Source: Streptomyces capillispiralis
GTDB lineage: Bacteria > Actinomycetota > Actinomycetes > Streptomycetales > Streptomycetaceae
Direction: 5' to 3'
NCBI RefSeq assembly: GCF_007829875.1
Contig: NZ_VIWV01000001.1
Span: 3,628,501 to 3,692,500 of the forward strand
Length of the DNA: 64,000 nucleotides
In this document: positions 8,327 to 16,887 of the stretch, piece after piece
Position numbering within the stretch: the first letter of the stretch is position 1
Layout of the letters: every line of letters begins with the position of its first letter
Translations under genes and position numbers: made by a program
The notes under the pieces: generated by a model
What the model was told of the DNA's origin: nothing
Database searches by the model: none
The model's input: the letters and a program-made list of their open reading frames with translations, nothing else

Positions 8327-8832
8327 GCGCACCCCACACCGACGTCGAGCAGGTCGAGGCCGCCAACACCGCCTTCTACGAGGCACTCGAACGGGGCGAC
8401 TTCGAAGAGGTCGCCTCGCTCTGGCTCACCCCGGCCGACCTCGGCGTCGACGAGACGTACCACGACCCGGCGGACTCCGGCGTGGTCTCCTGCGTGCACC
8501 CCGGCTGGCCGGCGCTCACCGGACGCGGCGAGGTCCTGCGGTCGTACGCCCTGATCATGGCGAACACCGACTACATCCAGTTCTTCCTCACCGACGTGCA
8601 CGTCTCCGTCACCGGCGACACCGCCCTGGTGACCTGCACGGAGAACATCCTCAGCGGCGGCCCCGCCCCCGAGGCCGGCGAGGAGCTGGGCCCGCTGGTC
8701 GGACAGCTGGTGGTCGCCACCAACGTGTTCCGCCGCACCCCGGACGGCTGGAAGCTCTGGTCCCACCACGCCTCACCGGTCCTCGCCGAGACCGAGGACG
8801 AGGAGGAGGACGAGGAGGAAACCCCCGGATGA
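8323..8832 (+). CDS. NTF2/SnoaL-like domain protein embedded in the folate cluster
   Basis: A 169-residue protein with a nuclear-transport-factor-2-like fold signature (NTAFYEALERGDFEEVASLW, VHPGWPALTGRGEVLRSY, and FRRTPDGWKLWSHH near the end) and a C-terminal acidic tail rich in Glu and Asp. Such domains occur in isomerases and as ligand-binding modules; its function is unknown. GTG at 8323 overlaps the folP stop (GTGA) and has AGAAGGAG upstream. The fixed position between folP and folB in streptomycetes suggests co-expression with folate synthesis. Confidence 0.75.
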   Translation: MSAPHTDVEQVEAANTAFYEALERGDFEEVASLWLTPADLGVDETYHDPADSGVVSCVHPGWPALTGRGEVLRSYALIMANTDYIQFFLTDVHVSVTGDTALVTCTENILSGGPAPEAGEELGPLVGQLVVATNVFRRTPDGWKLWSHHASPVLAETEDEEEDEEETPG

Positions 8833-9078
8833 GCCGCGGCCCGGCCCTCGCCGGCCGGCGTGGCGGGAATCACGACGGTGTGGGCAGGAGTCGCCACCAA
8901 CCGGTGAGCGCCCGGTCTCCCCGGGGCAAACGCTTGGTGAAACCTCCCGGTGCCGGCCCGCGCCCCCACCCCCGGCGGCCCGGCCCTGTCGGTGCCCGCG
9001 GGTAGATTCGACATCGGGCCGGTGTGCCCCCGCACAGGGCACCGACCGGCCGGACCGACGACTGCAGGAGTGATTCGC

Positions 9079-9438
9079 GTGGATCGTGTCGCGCTGCGCG
9101 GCCTGAAGGCCCGTGGGCACCACGGTGTGTTCCCCAAGGAGCGCGAGGAGGGCCAGACCTTCATCGTGGACCTCGTGCTCGGCCTGGACACCCGCCCGGC
9201 CGCCGCCGACGACGACCTGACGAGGACCGTGCACTACGGCATCGTGGCGGAGGAGGTGGTGGCGGTCGTCGAGGGCGAGCCCGTCAACCTCATCGAGACG
9301 CTCGCCGAGCACATCGCCCAGGTCTGCCTGAAGCACGACGTGGTGCGGGAGGTCGAGGTGTGCGTCCACAAGCCGGACGCGCCGATCACCGTGCCCTTCG
9401 ACGACGTGACCGTCACCATCAACCGGAGCCGCGTATGA
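9079..9438 (+). CDS. folB: Dihydroneopterin aldolase
   Basis: A 119-residue protein of normal FolB length, which cleaves 7,8-dihydroneopterin to 6-hydroxymethyl-dihydropterin and glycolaldehyde. It contains the family start RVALRGLKARGHHGVFPKE, with the conserved Gly-His-His-Gly-Val block, and the C-terminal VHKPDAPI. GTG at 9079 is preceded by GCAGGAG. It overlaps folK by four bases (ATGA). Confidence 0.93.
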   Translation: MDRVALRGLKARGHHGVFPKEREEGQTFIVDLVLGLDTRPAAADDDLTRTVHYGIVAEEVVAVVEGEPVNLIETLAEHIAQVCLKHDVVREVEVCVHKPDAPITVPFDDVTVTINRSRV

Positions 9439-10046
9439 CCAGGCCGTTCACCCAGGGCCACACCGACCCGACGGTGCAGCCCGTCCCCGCCTCCGTGGTC
9501 GAGCAGGTCGACGCCGCCGACACCACCCTGCACAACCCGAAGCGGGCCGTGGTCTCCCTCGGCGCCAACCTGGGCAACCGCCTGGAGACCCTCCAGGGCG
9601 CCGTCGACGCCCTGGAGGACACCCCGGGCATCCGCGTCAAGGCCGTCTCCCCGGTGTACGAGACGGAGCCGTGGGGCGTCGAGCCGGGCAGCCAGCCCTC
9701 GTACTTCAACGCGGTCGCGGTGCTGAAGACCACCCTGCCCCCGTCCTCCCTGCTGGAGCGGGCGCACGCGGTCGAGGAGGCCTTCCACCGGGTCCGGGAC
9801 GAGCGCTGGGGTCCGCGCACCCTGGACGTGGACATCGTCTCCTACGCGGACCTCCACTCCGACGACCCGCAGCTCACGCTCCCGCACCCGCGCGCCCACG
9901 AACGCGCCTTCGTGCTCGCCCCGTGGCACGACGTCGACCCCGAGGCGGAGCTCCCGGGTCACGGACCGGTCGCCGACCTCCTCGCCGCCGTCACCCGCGA
10001 GGGCGTGACTCCCCGCGCCGACCTGGAACTCAGGCTGCCCGAGTAG
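9435..10046 (+). CDS. folK: 2-amino-4-hydroxy-6-hydroxymethyldihydropteridine pyrophosphokinase
   Basis: A 203-residue HPPK that transfers pyrophosphate from ATP to 6-hydroxymethyl-dihydropterin. The core starts at about residue 38 (AVVSLGANLGNR). YETEPWGVE, QPSYFNAV, RWGPRTLDVDI and LPHPRAHERAFVL are the HPPK signatures. An N-terminal extension of about 35 residues precedes the core. ATG at 9435 overlaps the folB stop, so the genes are coupled. Confidence 0.93.
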   Translation: MTRPFTQGHTDPTVQPVPASVVEQVDAADTTLHNPKRAVVSLGANLGNRLETLQGAVDALEDTPGIRVKAVSPVYETEPWGVEPGSQPSYFNAVAVLKTTLPPSSLLERAHAVEEAFHRVRDERWGPRTLDVDIVSYADLHSDDPQLTLPHPRAHERAFVLAPWHDVDPEAELPGHGPVADLLAAVTREGVTPRADLELRLPE

Positions 10047-10107
10047 CCGTTAAGGTCGACAGGACCACTTTCCGGGGCACCGGTCCGGGGGAACGCGAAG
10101 GGACACC

Positions 10108-10599
10108 GTGAGAGAGCTGCGCATCAGGGTGCTGGCCGGCGTCTTCGTCGTCGCCGGAGTCCTGTCCTGGGCCGGCGCCCGCCTGTGGAACTCGTTGGGG
10201 ACCCTCCCGAGCGTGCCCGTGGCCGCGCCCATCGTGCTCGCCCTGATCGCGGTGGTCCTCGCGGCCACCGCGCTCTCCCTGCGCGCCCGCCTCAGGGCCC
10301 AGCGCGAACGGCAGCACGACGCCAAGGGCGTCGACCCGCTGATGGCGGCCCGCGCGGTCGTCTTCGGCCAGGCCAGCGCCCTGGTCGCGGCCCTCGTCGC
10401 CGGGATGTACGGCGGCGTGGGCGTGTTCCTGCTGGAGTCCTTGGACATCCCCGCCCGCCGTGACCAGGCCGTCTACGCCGGCTTCTCGGTCCTGGCGGGC
10501 GTCGGCGTCATAGCCGCGGCCATCTTCCTGGAGCGCGTCTGCAAGCTCCCGGAGGACGAGGACGACCACAACGGCCCGGGGACGGCACCGGCGGCCTAG
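10108..10599 (+). CDS. DUF3180 four-helix membrane protein
   Basis: A 163-residue protein with four predicted membrane helices (about residues 8-27, 38-60, 85-112 and 120-142) and an acidic C-terminus (PEDEDDHNGPG). The pattern fits the actinobacterial DUF3180 family, which is habitually found next to folK. GTG at 10108 follows GGGGAACGCGAAGGG. Function unknown; it ends the folate operon. Confidence 0.75.
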   Translation: MRELRIRVLAGVFVVAGVLSWAGARLWNSLGTLPSVPVAAPIVLALIAVVLAATALSLRARLRAQRERQHDAKGVDPLMAARAVVFGQASALVAALVAGMYGGVGVFLLESLDIPARRDQAVYAGFSVLAGVGVIAAAIFLERVCKLPEDEDDHNGPGTAPAA

Positions 10600-10658
10600 G
10601 GTCTGATCCCCCGCGACGCCGGCGTGATCCCACGACGGGCCCTGAGCCGTCGGCGGCG

Positions 10659-11264
10659 TCAGCGGGCCATGATCAGGCTCATCGCCTCGTTGCGCGTCGC
10701 CGCGTCCCGCAGCTGACCGCGCACGGCCGACGTGAGCGTCTTCGCGCCGGGCTTGCGGATGCCGCGCATCGACATGCACATGTGCTCGGCCTCCACGACC
10801 ACGATCACCCCGCGCGGCTCCAGTATCTCCATCAGGGAGTCCGCGATCTGCGTGGTGAGTCGTTCCTGCACCTGCGGGCGGCGGGCGTAGACGTCCACCA
10901 GCCGGGCCAGCTTCGACAGACCGGTGATCTTCCCGCTGGTGGCCGGGATGTACCCGACGTGCGCCACCCCGCGGAACGGCACCAGGTGGTGCTCGCAGGT
11001 CGAGTACACCTCGATGTCCTTGACCAGCACCATCTCGTCGTGACCGATGTCGAACGTGGTCGTCAGCACGTCCTCGGGCTTCTGCCACAGCCCCGCGAAG
11101 ATCTCCCGGTACGCCCGCGCCACCCGCGCCGGGGTCTGCTGCAGACCCTCCCGGTCCGGGTCCTCGCCGACCGCGATCAGCAGTTCGCGTACGGCGTTCT
11201 CGGCCCGCTTCTCGTCGAACTCGCCGACGGGGGCCATGCCGTCCAGCGTCACGGGGTCGGTCAT
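10659..11264 (-). CDS. folE: GTP cyclohydrolase I
   Basis: A 201-residue enzyme converting GTP to 7,8-dihydroneopterin triphosphate, the first step to the pterins used by FolB, FolK and FolP. The zinc and active-site motifs EVYSTCEHHLVPF and EAEHMCMSMRG (with the second Cys) are intact. It is convergent with the folate operon and separated from ftsH upstream by a strong terminator. Confidence 0.95.
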   Translation of the reverse strand: MTDPVTLDGMAPVGEFDEKRAENAVRELLIAVGEDPDREGLQQTPARVARAYREIFAGLWQKPEDVLTTTFDIGHDEMVLVKDIEVYSTCEHHLVPFRGVAHVGYIPATSGKITGLSKLARLVDVYARRPQVQERLTTQIADSLMEILEPRGVIVVVEAEHMCMSMRGIRKPGAKTLTSAVRGQLRDAATRNEAMSLIMAR

Positions 11265-11325
11265 GAGGTGCCTCGTTCCTGTGCTTCACGCGTGAGGGCA
11301 CGCGTCTCAACTGCGGATACACGAA

Positions 11326-11365
11326 ATGCCGCGCCCCCCAGGCTAGAACCAGGGGGGCGCGGCAT
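11326..11365 (-). terminator. ftsH transcription terminator
   Basis: A perfect 14-bp stem (ATGCCGCGCCCCCC / GGGGGGCGCGGCAT) with a 12-base loop lies 38 bp past the ftsH stop and before folE. Confidence 0.8.
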
Positions 11366-11403
11366 CCATTCCGGGCCCGGTGGGGCCACCGGGAGCCTCG
11401 GGA

Positions 11404-13443
11404 TCAGCTCTCGGGACGGTCCTCCGCGGCCGGCTCGGGCGCCGGGGCGGGCTCCGCCGCGGTGCTCTTGGCGGTGGTGATGGCCGGCGTCGCGCCGTTC
11501 GACCCGTTCGTCAGGGCCAGCTCCTTGGGGGAGAGGACCGGCGGGCGGGTGGACGGCGTACGGCGCGAGGAGCCGGTCCAGGCGGGCCGGGGCGGGCGCT
11601 TGACGATCGGCGCGAAGACCTCGGCGATCTCCTCCTTGCCCAGCGTCTCCCGCTCCAGGAGGGCCAGGACCAGGTTGTCGAGGACGTCACGGTTCTCGAC
11701 CAGGATCTCCCACGCCTCGTTGTGCGCGGTCTCGATGAGCTTCTTGACCTCTTCGTCGACCAGCGCGGCGACCTCTTCCGAGTAGTCCCGCTGGTGAGCC
11801 ATCTCACGGCCGAGGAACGGCTCGGTGTTGTCACCGCCGAACTTGATCGCACCCAGCCGCTCGGTCATGCCGTACTGCGTGACCATCGCGCGGGCCAGTC
11901 CGGTGGCCTTCTCGATGTCGTTGGCGGCACCGGTGGTCGGGTCGTGGAAGACGAGCTCCTCGGCCGCGCGGCCGCCCAGCATGTAGGCCAGCTGGTCCAG
12001 CATCTCGTTGCGCGTGGTCGAGTACTTGTCCTCGTCCGGCAGGACCATGGTGTAGCCGAGGGCGCGGCCTCTCGACAGGATGGTGATCTTGTGGACCGGG
12101 TCGGAGTTCGGGGAGGCCGCCGCGACCAGGGCGTGTCCGCCCTCGTGGTACGCGGTGATCTTCTTCTCCTTGTCCGACATGATCCGGGTCCGCTTCTGCG
12201 GGCCCGCGACCACACGGTCGATCGCCTCGTCCAGCATCTTGTTGTCGATCAGCTTCTGATCGCTGCGCGCGGTCAGCAGCGCGGCCTCGTTCAGCACGTT
12301 GGCCAGGTCGGCACCGGTCATGCCGGGGGTGCGGCGGGCGACGGCCGACAGGTCGACGTCCGGGGCGACCGGCTTGCCCTTCTGGTGCACCTTGAGGATC
12401 TCCAGCCGGCCCTGCATGTCCGGGCGGTCGACCGCGATCTGGCGGTCGAAGCGGCCGGGCCGCAGAAGGGCCGGGTCGAGGATGTCGGGCCGGTTCGTCG
12501 CGGCGATGAGGATCACGCCGCCCTTGACGTCGAAGCCGTCCATCTCGACGAGGAGCTGGTTCAGGGTCTGCTCGCGCTCGTCGTGACCGCCGCCGAGGCC
12601 GGCGCCGCGGTGGCGGCCGACCGCGTCGATCTCGTCGACGAACACGATCGCGGGGGCGTTGGCCTTGGCCTGCTCGAACAGGTCACGGACCCGGGAGGCA
12701 CCGACACCGACGAACATCTCGACGAAGTCGGAACCGGAGATCGAGTAGAACGGCACCCCGGCCTCGCCCGCGACAGCACGCGCCAGCAGGGTCTTGCCGG
12801 TGCCGGGCGGGCCGTACAGCAGCACGCCCTTGGGGATCTTCGCCCCGACGGCCTGGAACTTCGCCGGCTCCTGCAGGAACTCCTTGATCTCGTGGAGTTC
12901 CTCGACGGCCTCGTCCGAGCCCGCGACGTCGGCGAACGTCGTCTTCGGCGTGTCCTTGGTGATGAGCTTCGCCTTGGACTTGCCGAAGTTCATGACGCGG
13001 GAGCCGCCGCCCTGCATCTGGTTCATCAGGAACAGGAAGACGACCACGATGAGGACGAACGGCAGCAGCGACAGCAGAATGCTCACGAACGGGTTCTGCT
13101 TGGACGGCGAAACGGTGTAGCCGTCCGGGATCTGCTCGTTCTGGAATTTGTCCTGCAGCGTGTTGGCGATGGTGACGCCCTGGTCACCGATGTAACTCGC
13201 CTGGATCTTCGAGCTGTCCTCGACCTTTTCGCCGTCCTTGAGCGAGACCTTGATGATCTGCTCGTCACCGGTGGTCAGCTTGGCCGACTCGACCTTGTTC
13301 TCATTGATCGCCTGGACGACCTGGCCCGTGTCCACCGTCTTGTAGCCGCCGGACGAGCCGACGACCTGCATCAACACGACCACGGCAAGGACGGCCAGCA
13401 CGATCCACATGACCGGCCCACGGAAGTATCGCTTCACGTCCAT
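11404..13443 (-). CDS. ftsH: ATP-dependent zinc metalloprotease FtsH
   Basis: A 679-residue membrane AAA+ protease that degrades unassembled membrane proteins and regulators. It has TM helices at about residues 12-28 and 118-140 around an extracytoplasmic domain. Walker A (GPPGTGKT) is at 211-218, Walker B (IVFVDEID) near 266, the second region of homology (ATNRPDILDPALLRPGRFD) follows, and the zinc site HEGGH is at 433-437. The tail is Ala/Pro-rich. The ATG at 13443 gives the usual start MDVKRYFRG; an in-frame ATG at 13479 would add 12 residues. It heads a run of minus-strand genes after hpt and tilS. Confidence 0.95.
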   Translation of the reverse strand: MDVKRYFRGPVMWIVLAVLAVVVLMQVVGSSGGYKTVDTGQVVQAINENKVESAKLTTGDEQIIKVSLKDGEKVEDSSKIQASYIGDQGVTIANTLQDKFQNEQIPDGYTVSPSKQNPFVSILLSLLPFVLIVVVFLFLMNQMQGGGSRVMNFGKSKAKLITKDTPKTTFADVAGSDEAVEELHEIKEFLQEPAKFQAVGAKIPKGVLLYGPPGTGKTLLARAVAGEAGVPFYSISGSDFVEMFVGVGASRVRDLFEQAKANAPAIVFVDEIDAVGRHRGAGLGGGHDEREQTLNQLLVEMDGFDVKGGVILIAATNRPDILDPALLRPGRFDRQIAVDRPDMQGRLEILKVHQKGKPVAPDVDLSAVARRTPGMTGADLANVLNEAALLTARSDQKLIDNKMLDEAIDRVVAGPQKRTRIMSDKEKKITAYHEGGHALVAAASPNSDPVHKITILSRGRALGYTMVLPDEDKYSTTRNEMLDQLAYMLGGRAAEELVFHDPTTGAANDIEKATGLARAMVTQYGMTERLGAIKFGGDNTEPFLGREMAHQRDYSEEVAALVDEEVKKLIETAHNEAWEILVENRDVLDNLVLALLERETLGKEEIAEVFAPIVKRPPRPAWTGSSRRTPSTRPPVLSPKELALTNGSNGATPAITTAKSTAAEPAPAPEPAAEDRPES

Positions 13444-13629
13444 CCATACGGAGCGGTGCCGCCCCGTCCCTCCTGCCATAGTGAGTTTGATAAAGGCTGT
13501 TCTTCGGACGGTACCCCAGCATGGTCCCCCGAAGCTGCGGGGGACAGCCGGCATTCGCGTCCACGCATGCTCCAACGCCGCGGAGCCCGCCGGGGTTCCC
13601 GATCACCGTACGGCGGCCCCGCCCGGGGC

Positions 13630-14190
13630 TCAGCCGCCGTAGACGTGGGGCGCGAGCGTACCGACGAACGGGAGGTTGCGGTACTTCTCGGCGTAGTCGA
13701 GGCCGTAGCCGACGACGAACTCGTTGGGGATGTCGAAACCGACCCATTCCACGTCGATGGCGACCTTGGCGGCCTCGGGCTTGCGCAGCAGCGTGCACAC
13801 CTTGAGGGAGGCGGGCTCGCGCGAGCCGAGGTTGGAGATCAGCCAGGACAGGGTCAGGCCGGAGTCGATGATGTCCTCGACGATCAGGACGTGCTTGCCC
13901 TTGATGTCGGTGTCGAGGTCCTTGAGGATCCGCACCACACCGGAGGACTGGGTGCCCGCCCCGTACGAGGACACGGCCATCCAGTCCATCGTGACGGGGG
14001 TGGACAGCGCCCGGGCGAGGTCGGCCATCACCATCACCGCGCCCTTGAGGACGCCGACGATCAGCAGGTCCTTGCCCGCGTACTCCGCGTCGATCTTCGC
14101 GGCCAGCTCCACCAGCTTGGCGTCGATCTCTTCCTTGGTGATGAGCACCTTCTCGAGGTCGGCACCCATGTCTTTCGCGTCCACCCGCAT
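13630..14190 (-). CDS. hpt: Hypoxanthine phosphoribosyltransferase
   Basis: A 186-residue purine salvage enzyme transferring phosphoribose from PRPP to hypoxanthine or guanine. It contains VGVLKGAVMVMADL, the PRPP loop VLIVEDIIDSGLTL and WVGFDIPNEFVVGYGLDY. It lies directly downstream of tilS and upstream of ftsH, the widely conserved tilS-hpt-ftsH order of Gram-positive bacteria. Confidence 0.95.
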   Translation of the reverse strand: MRVDAKDMGADLEKVLITKEEIDAKLVELAAKIDAEYAGKDLLIVGVLKGAVMVMADLARALSTPVTMDWMAVSSYGAGTQSSGVVRILKDLDTDIKGKHVLIVEDIIDSGLTLSWLISNLGSREPASLKVCTLLRKPEAAKVAIDVEWVGFDIPNEFVVGYGLDYAEKYRNLPFVGTLAPHVYGG

Positions 14191-14258
14191 CACTTTCGGT
14201 CGTCCCACCGGCCGGTCCGGTCCGCCCCGCGACTCGTACGGGTCGGTGGGGTCCGGAA

Positions 14259-15284
14259 TCAGCCCTGCCGAATCACCAGTCTGCCACCCTGCCGGCGGGC
14301 GACGACCCGGCCGGGGAGATTGATGGCCCCCTGACCGCGCCAACCGGTGATCAGCCGGTCGACTTCCTCGATGTGGCGGGCGAACAGCGAACCGGCCGGG
14401 GCACCGGCCTCGATGGCGGCCCGGCGCAGTACACGGCGGCGCACGGCGGGCGGCAGGGCGTACAGCCCGGCGCACTCCAGGCGGCCGTCGGCGTCCCGGA
14501 CGCCGGCCTCGGCGCGGCCGGCCCAGGCGTCGAGGGCGTCGGCATCGTCCCGGGAGAGCTGGGCCGTACGGGCGAGGGCCTCGACGACGCCCTTGCCGAG
14601 GGCCTTCTCCAGGGCGGGCAGCCCCTCGTGGCGGAGCCGGGAGCGGGTGTAGGCGGGATCCGCGTTGTGCGGGTCGTCCCAGACGGGCAGGGACTGGACC
14701 ATGCAGGCCTTGCGGGCGGTCTGCCGGTCGAGCTGGAGGAAGGGGCGGCGGTAACGGCCGCCGGCCCCCGAGACCGCGGCCATTCCGGACAGGGAGCGGA
14801 TGCCGGAGCCGCGGGCGAGGCCGAGCAGGACGGTCTCGGCCTGGTCGTCGCGGGTGTGGCCGAGCAGGACGGCGGTGGCGCCGTGCCGTTCGGCGGCGGC
14901 GTCCAGCGCGGCGTAGCGGGCGTCGCGGGCGGCGGCCTCGGGGCCGCCGCCGCGTCCGACGGTGACGGCGACGGACTCGGCGGGGTCGAAGCCGAGTTCG
15001 CGCAGGCGCAGGACGACCTCGGCGGCGCGCAGGTCGGAGCCGGCCTGGAGGCCGTGGTCGACGGTGACGCCGCCGGCGCGGATGCCGAGCCGGGGGGCCT
15101 CGAAGGCGAGGGCGGAGGCGAGCGCCATGGAGTCGGCGCCGCCGGAGCAGGCCACGAGCACGAGCGGGGAGGGCGGCTGCTCGTGTGCGGGACGGCCGGG
15201 GGGCAGGCCGTGGTCGTCGAGGATGTCGGTCAGGACGCGGCGGACCGCCAGGCGTATCGCCGCGACCGCAGGATGGGGACCCAT
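14259..15284 (-). CDS. tilS: tRNA(Ile)-lysidine synthetase
   Basis: A 341-residue enzyme that attaches lysine to C34 of the CAU-anticodon tRNA-Ile. The PP-loop SGGADSMAL sits near residue 48 and LGHTRDDQAETVLLGLARG follows. The C-terminal domain is short, as in other actinobacterial TilS proteins. It is co-directional with hpt and ftsH. Confidence 0.93.
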   Translation of the reverse strand: MGPHPAVAAIRLAVRRVLTDILDDHGLPPGRPAHEQPPSPLVLVACSGGADSMALASALAFEAPRLGIRAGGVTVDHGLQAGSDLRAAEVVLRLRELGFDPAESVAVTVGRGGGPEAAARDARYAALDAAAERHGATAVLLGHTRDDQAETVLLGLARGSGIRSLSGMAAVSGAGGRYRRPFLQLDRQTARKACMVQSLPVWDDPHNADPAYTRSRLRHEGLPALEKALGKGVVEALARTAQLSRDDADALDAWAGRAEAGVRDADGRLECAGLYALPPAVRRRVLRRAAIEAGAPAGSLFARHIEEVDRLITGWRGQGAINLPGRVVARRQGGRLVIRQG

Positions 15285-15475
15285 GTCCGGTTCCCTTCAT
15301 GAAATTTTCGGGGGGTGAACCCGATGCCGGTCACTCAGAGTGTGTAGATGGTGACAGAACCGGGCCGTTCCCCGAGCATCGCACGCCTACCCAGGGCTCA
15401 CGGTCCCTCGGACGGGTGATTGAAGGGGCGTCTGTCTGCCGTCGGCCGGACGCGTCGCATGACGGTGCGCGGGGG

Positions 15476-16609
15476 TCACGATTCCGTTTTGCGGTGCACC
15501 CGTGTGATCCAGTCCGCCGGTTTGGAGATCTCCGCCTTGGTGGGGAGCGTGTTGGGCGAGGTCCACACGCGGTTGAAGCCGTCCATCCCGACCTCCTCGA
15601 CGACGGCGCGCACGAAGCGTTCGCCGTCGCGGTACTGGCGGAGTTTGGCGTCCAGGCCGAGCAGCTTGCGCAGGGCGAGGTCCAGGCGGGAGGCGCCCTT
15701 CGCGCGGCGCTGCTGGAACTTCTCGCGGATCTCGGCGACGCTCGGCACGACCTGGGGTCCGACGCCGTCCATCACGAAGTCGGCGTGGCCCTCCAGCAGG
15801 GACATCACCGCGGTGAGGCGGCCCAGGATCTCGCGCTGGGCGGGGGTCTGCACGATCTCGACGAGGGAGCGCCCCTCGTCGCCCTCCTCGCCCTCGGGCC
15901 GTCCGCCGGCGAGGGACTGGGCGGCCTCGCGGACGCGCTCCAGGACGGTCATGGGGTCGACGTCGGTCTCCCCCAGGAACGACTGGATCTCGCCCTCCAG
16001 GTGGTCGCGCAGCCAGGGCACGGCGGTGAACTGGGTGCGGTGGGTCTCCTCGTGGAGGGTGACCCACAGCCGGAAGTCGTGCGGCTCGACGTCGAGTTCG
16101 CGTTCGACGTGGACGATGTTGGGGGCGACGAGCAGCAGCCGGCCGCCGCCGTTCGCACCGGACGGCAGGTCGCGGGTGGCGGGGGCGAAGGTCTCGTACT
16201 GGCCGAGGACGCGGGAGGCCAGGAAGGACAACAGCATGCCCAGTTCGACGCCGGTGACCTTGCCGCCGACGGCGCCGAGGACCGCGTTGCCCGGGCTGGT
16301 GCCGCGCCGTTCCTGCATCTTGTCGAGGAGCGGTTTGAGGAGTTCGCGGAAGCCCGCGACGTTGGCCCGGACCCAGCCGGGGCGGTCGACCACGAGGAGG
16401 GGGGTGTCGTGGGTCTCCTCGGTGCCCAGACGAGTGAAGCCCCGGACGTGTTCCTCCGAGGCCTTCGCGTGCCGGCGCAGTTCCGCGACAACGGCCCTGG
16501 CCTCGTCGCGGCTCACGTCGGGGCCCGGCCGCATGAGCCGGGTCGCGGTCGCGACCGCGAGATTCCAGTCGACCATCCCGGAAGAGGCAGCACCACCGAT
16601 GCTCGTCAT
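15476..16609 (-). CDS. DUF2342 zinc-dependent metalloprotease-like protein
   Basis: A 377-residue protein of the actinobacterial DUF2342 (zincin-like) family, sometimes annotated as associated with coenzyme F420. The HExxH-type motif HEETHRTQF is near residue 194. EGHADFVMDGVG further on looks like a third metal-ligand region. No signal peptide is seen, so it is probably cytoplasmic. It lies upstream of tilS on the same strand with a gap of about 190 bp. Substrate unknown. Confidence 0.8.
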   Translation of the reverse strand: MTSIGGAASSGMVDWNLAVATATRLMRPGPDVSRDEARAVVAELRRHAKASEEHVRGFTRLGTEETHDTPLLVVDRPGWVRANVAGFRELLKPLLDKMQERRGTSPGNAVLGAVGGKVTGVELGMLLSFLASRVLGQYETFAPATRDLPSGANGGGRLLLVAPNIVHVERELDVEPHDFRLWVTLHEETHRTQFTAVPWLRDHLEGEIQSFLGETDVDPMTVLERVREAAQSLAGGRPEGEEGDEGRSLVEIVQTPAQREILGRLTAVMSLLEGHADFVMDGVGPQVVPSVAEIREKFQQRRAKGASRLDLALRKLLGLDAKLRQYRDGERFVRAVVEEVGMDGFNRVWTSPNTLPTKAEISKPADWITRVHRKTES

Positions 16610-16819
16610 GCGTCAACGGTACGTGAGGGCGCCGGTTGGGGGCAGGGCGGCGAGGTGACGGGGGCGGGACGCGGGGCCGCACGGCGGCGGGGGTGTGGTC
16701 GTCGGCGTCCCGGTGCTCCGGCGGCAGGCGGCGGGGTCTGCGGGCTCGTGCCTGAGGGTTCTCGCCCCCGCCGCCCCTTCCCGTCCCGTCCCTGGGGGCT
16801 GCGCCCCCGGACCCCCTTC

Positions 16820-16887
16820 GCGCAGTTCCCCGCGCCCCCTAGTGCGCAGTTCCCCGCGCCCCTGGGTGCGCGGTTCGCCGCGCCCCT
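16820..16887. repeat. Three adjacent copies of a 20-bp GC-rich repeat
   Basis: Copies of GCGCAGTTCCCCGCGCCCCT start at 16820, 16844 and 16868; the third has two substitutions and runs to the dacB stop. I recognise this as a dispersed streptomycete repeat that can form hairpins. Confidence 0.75.
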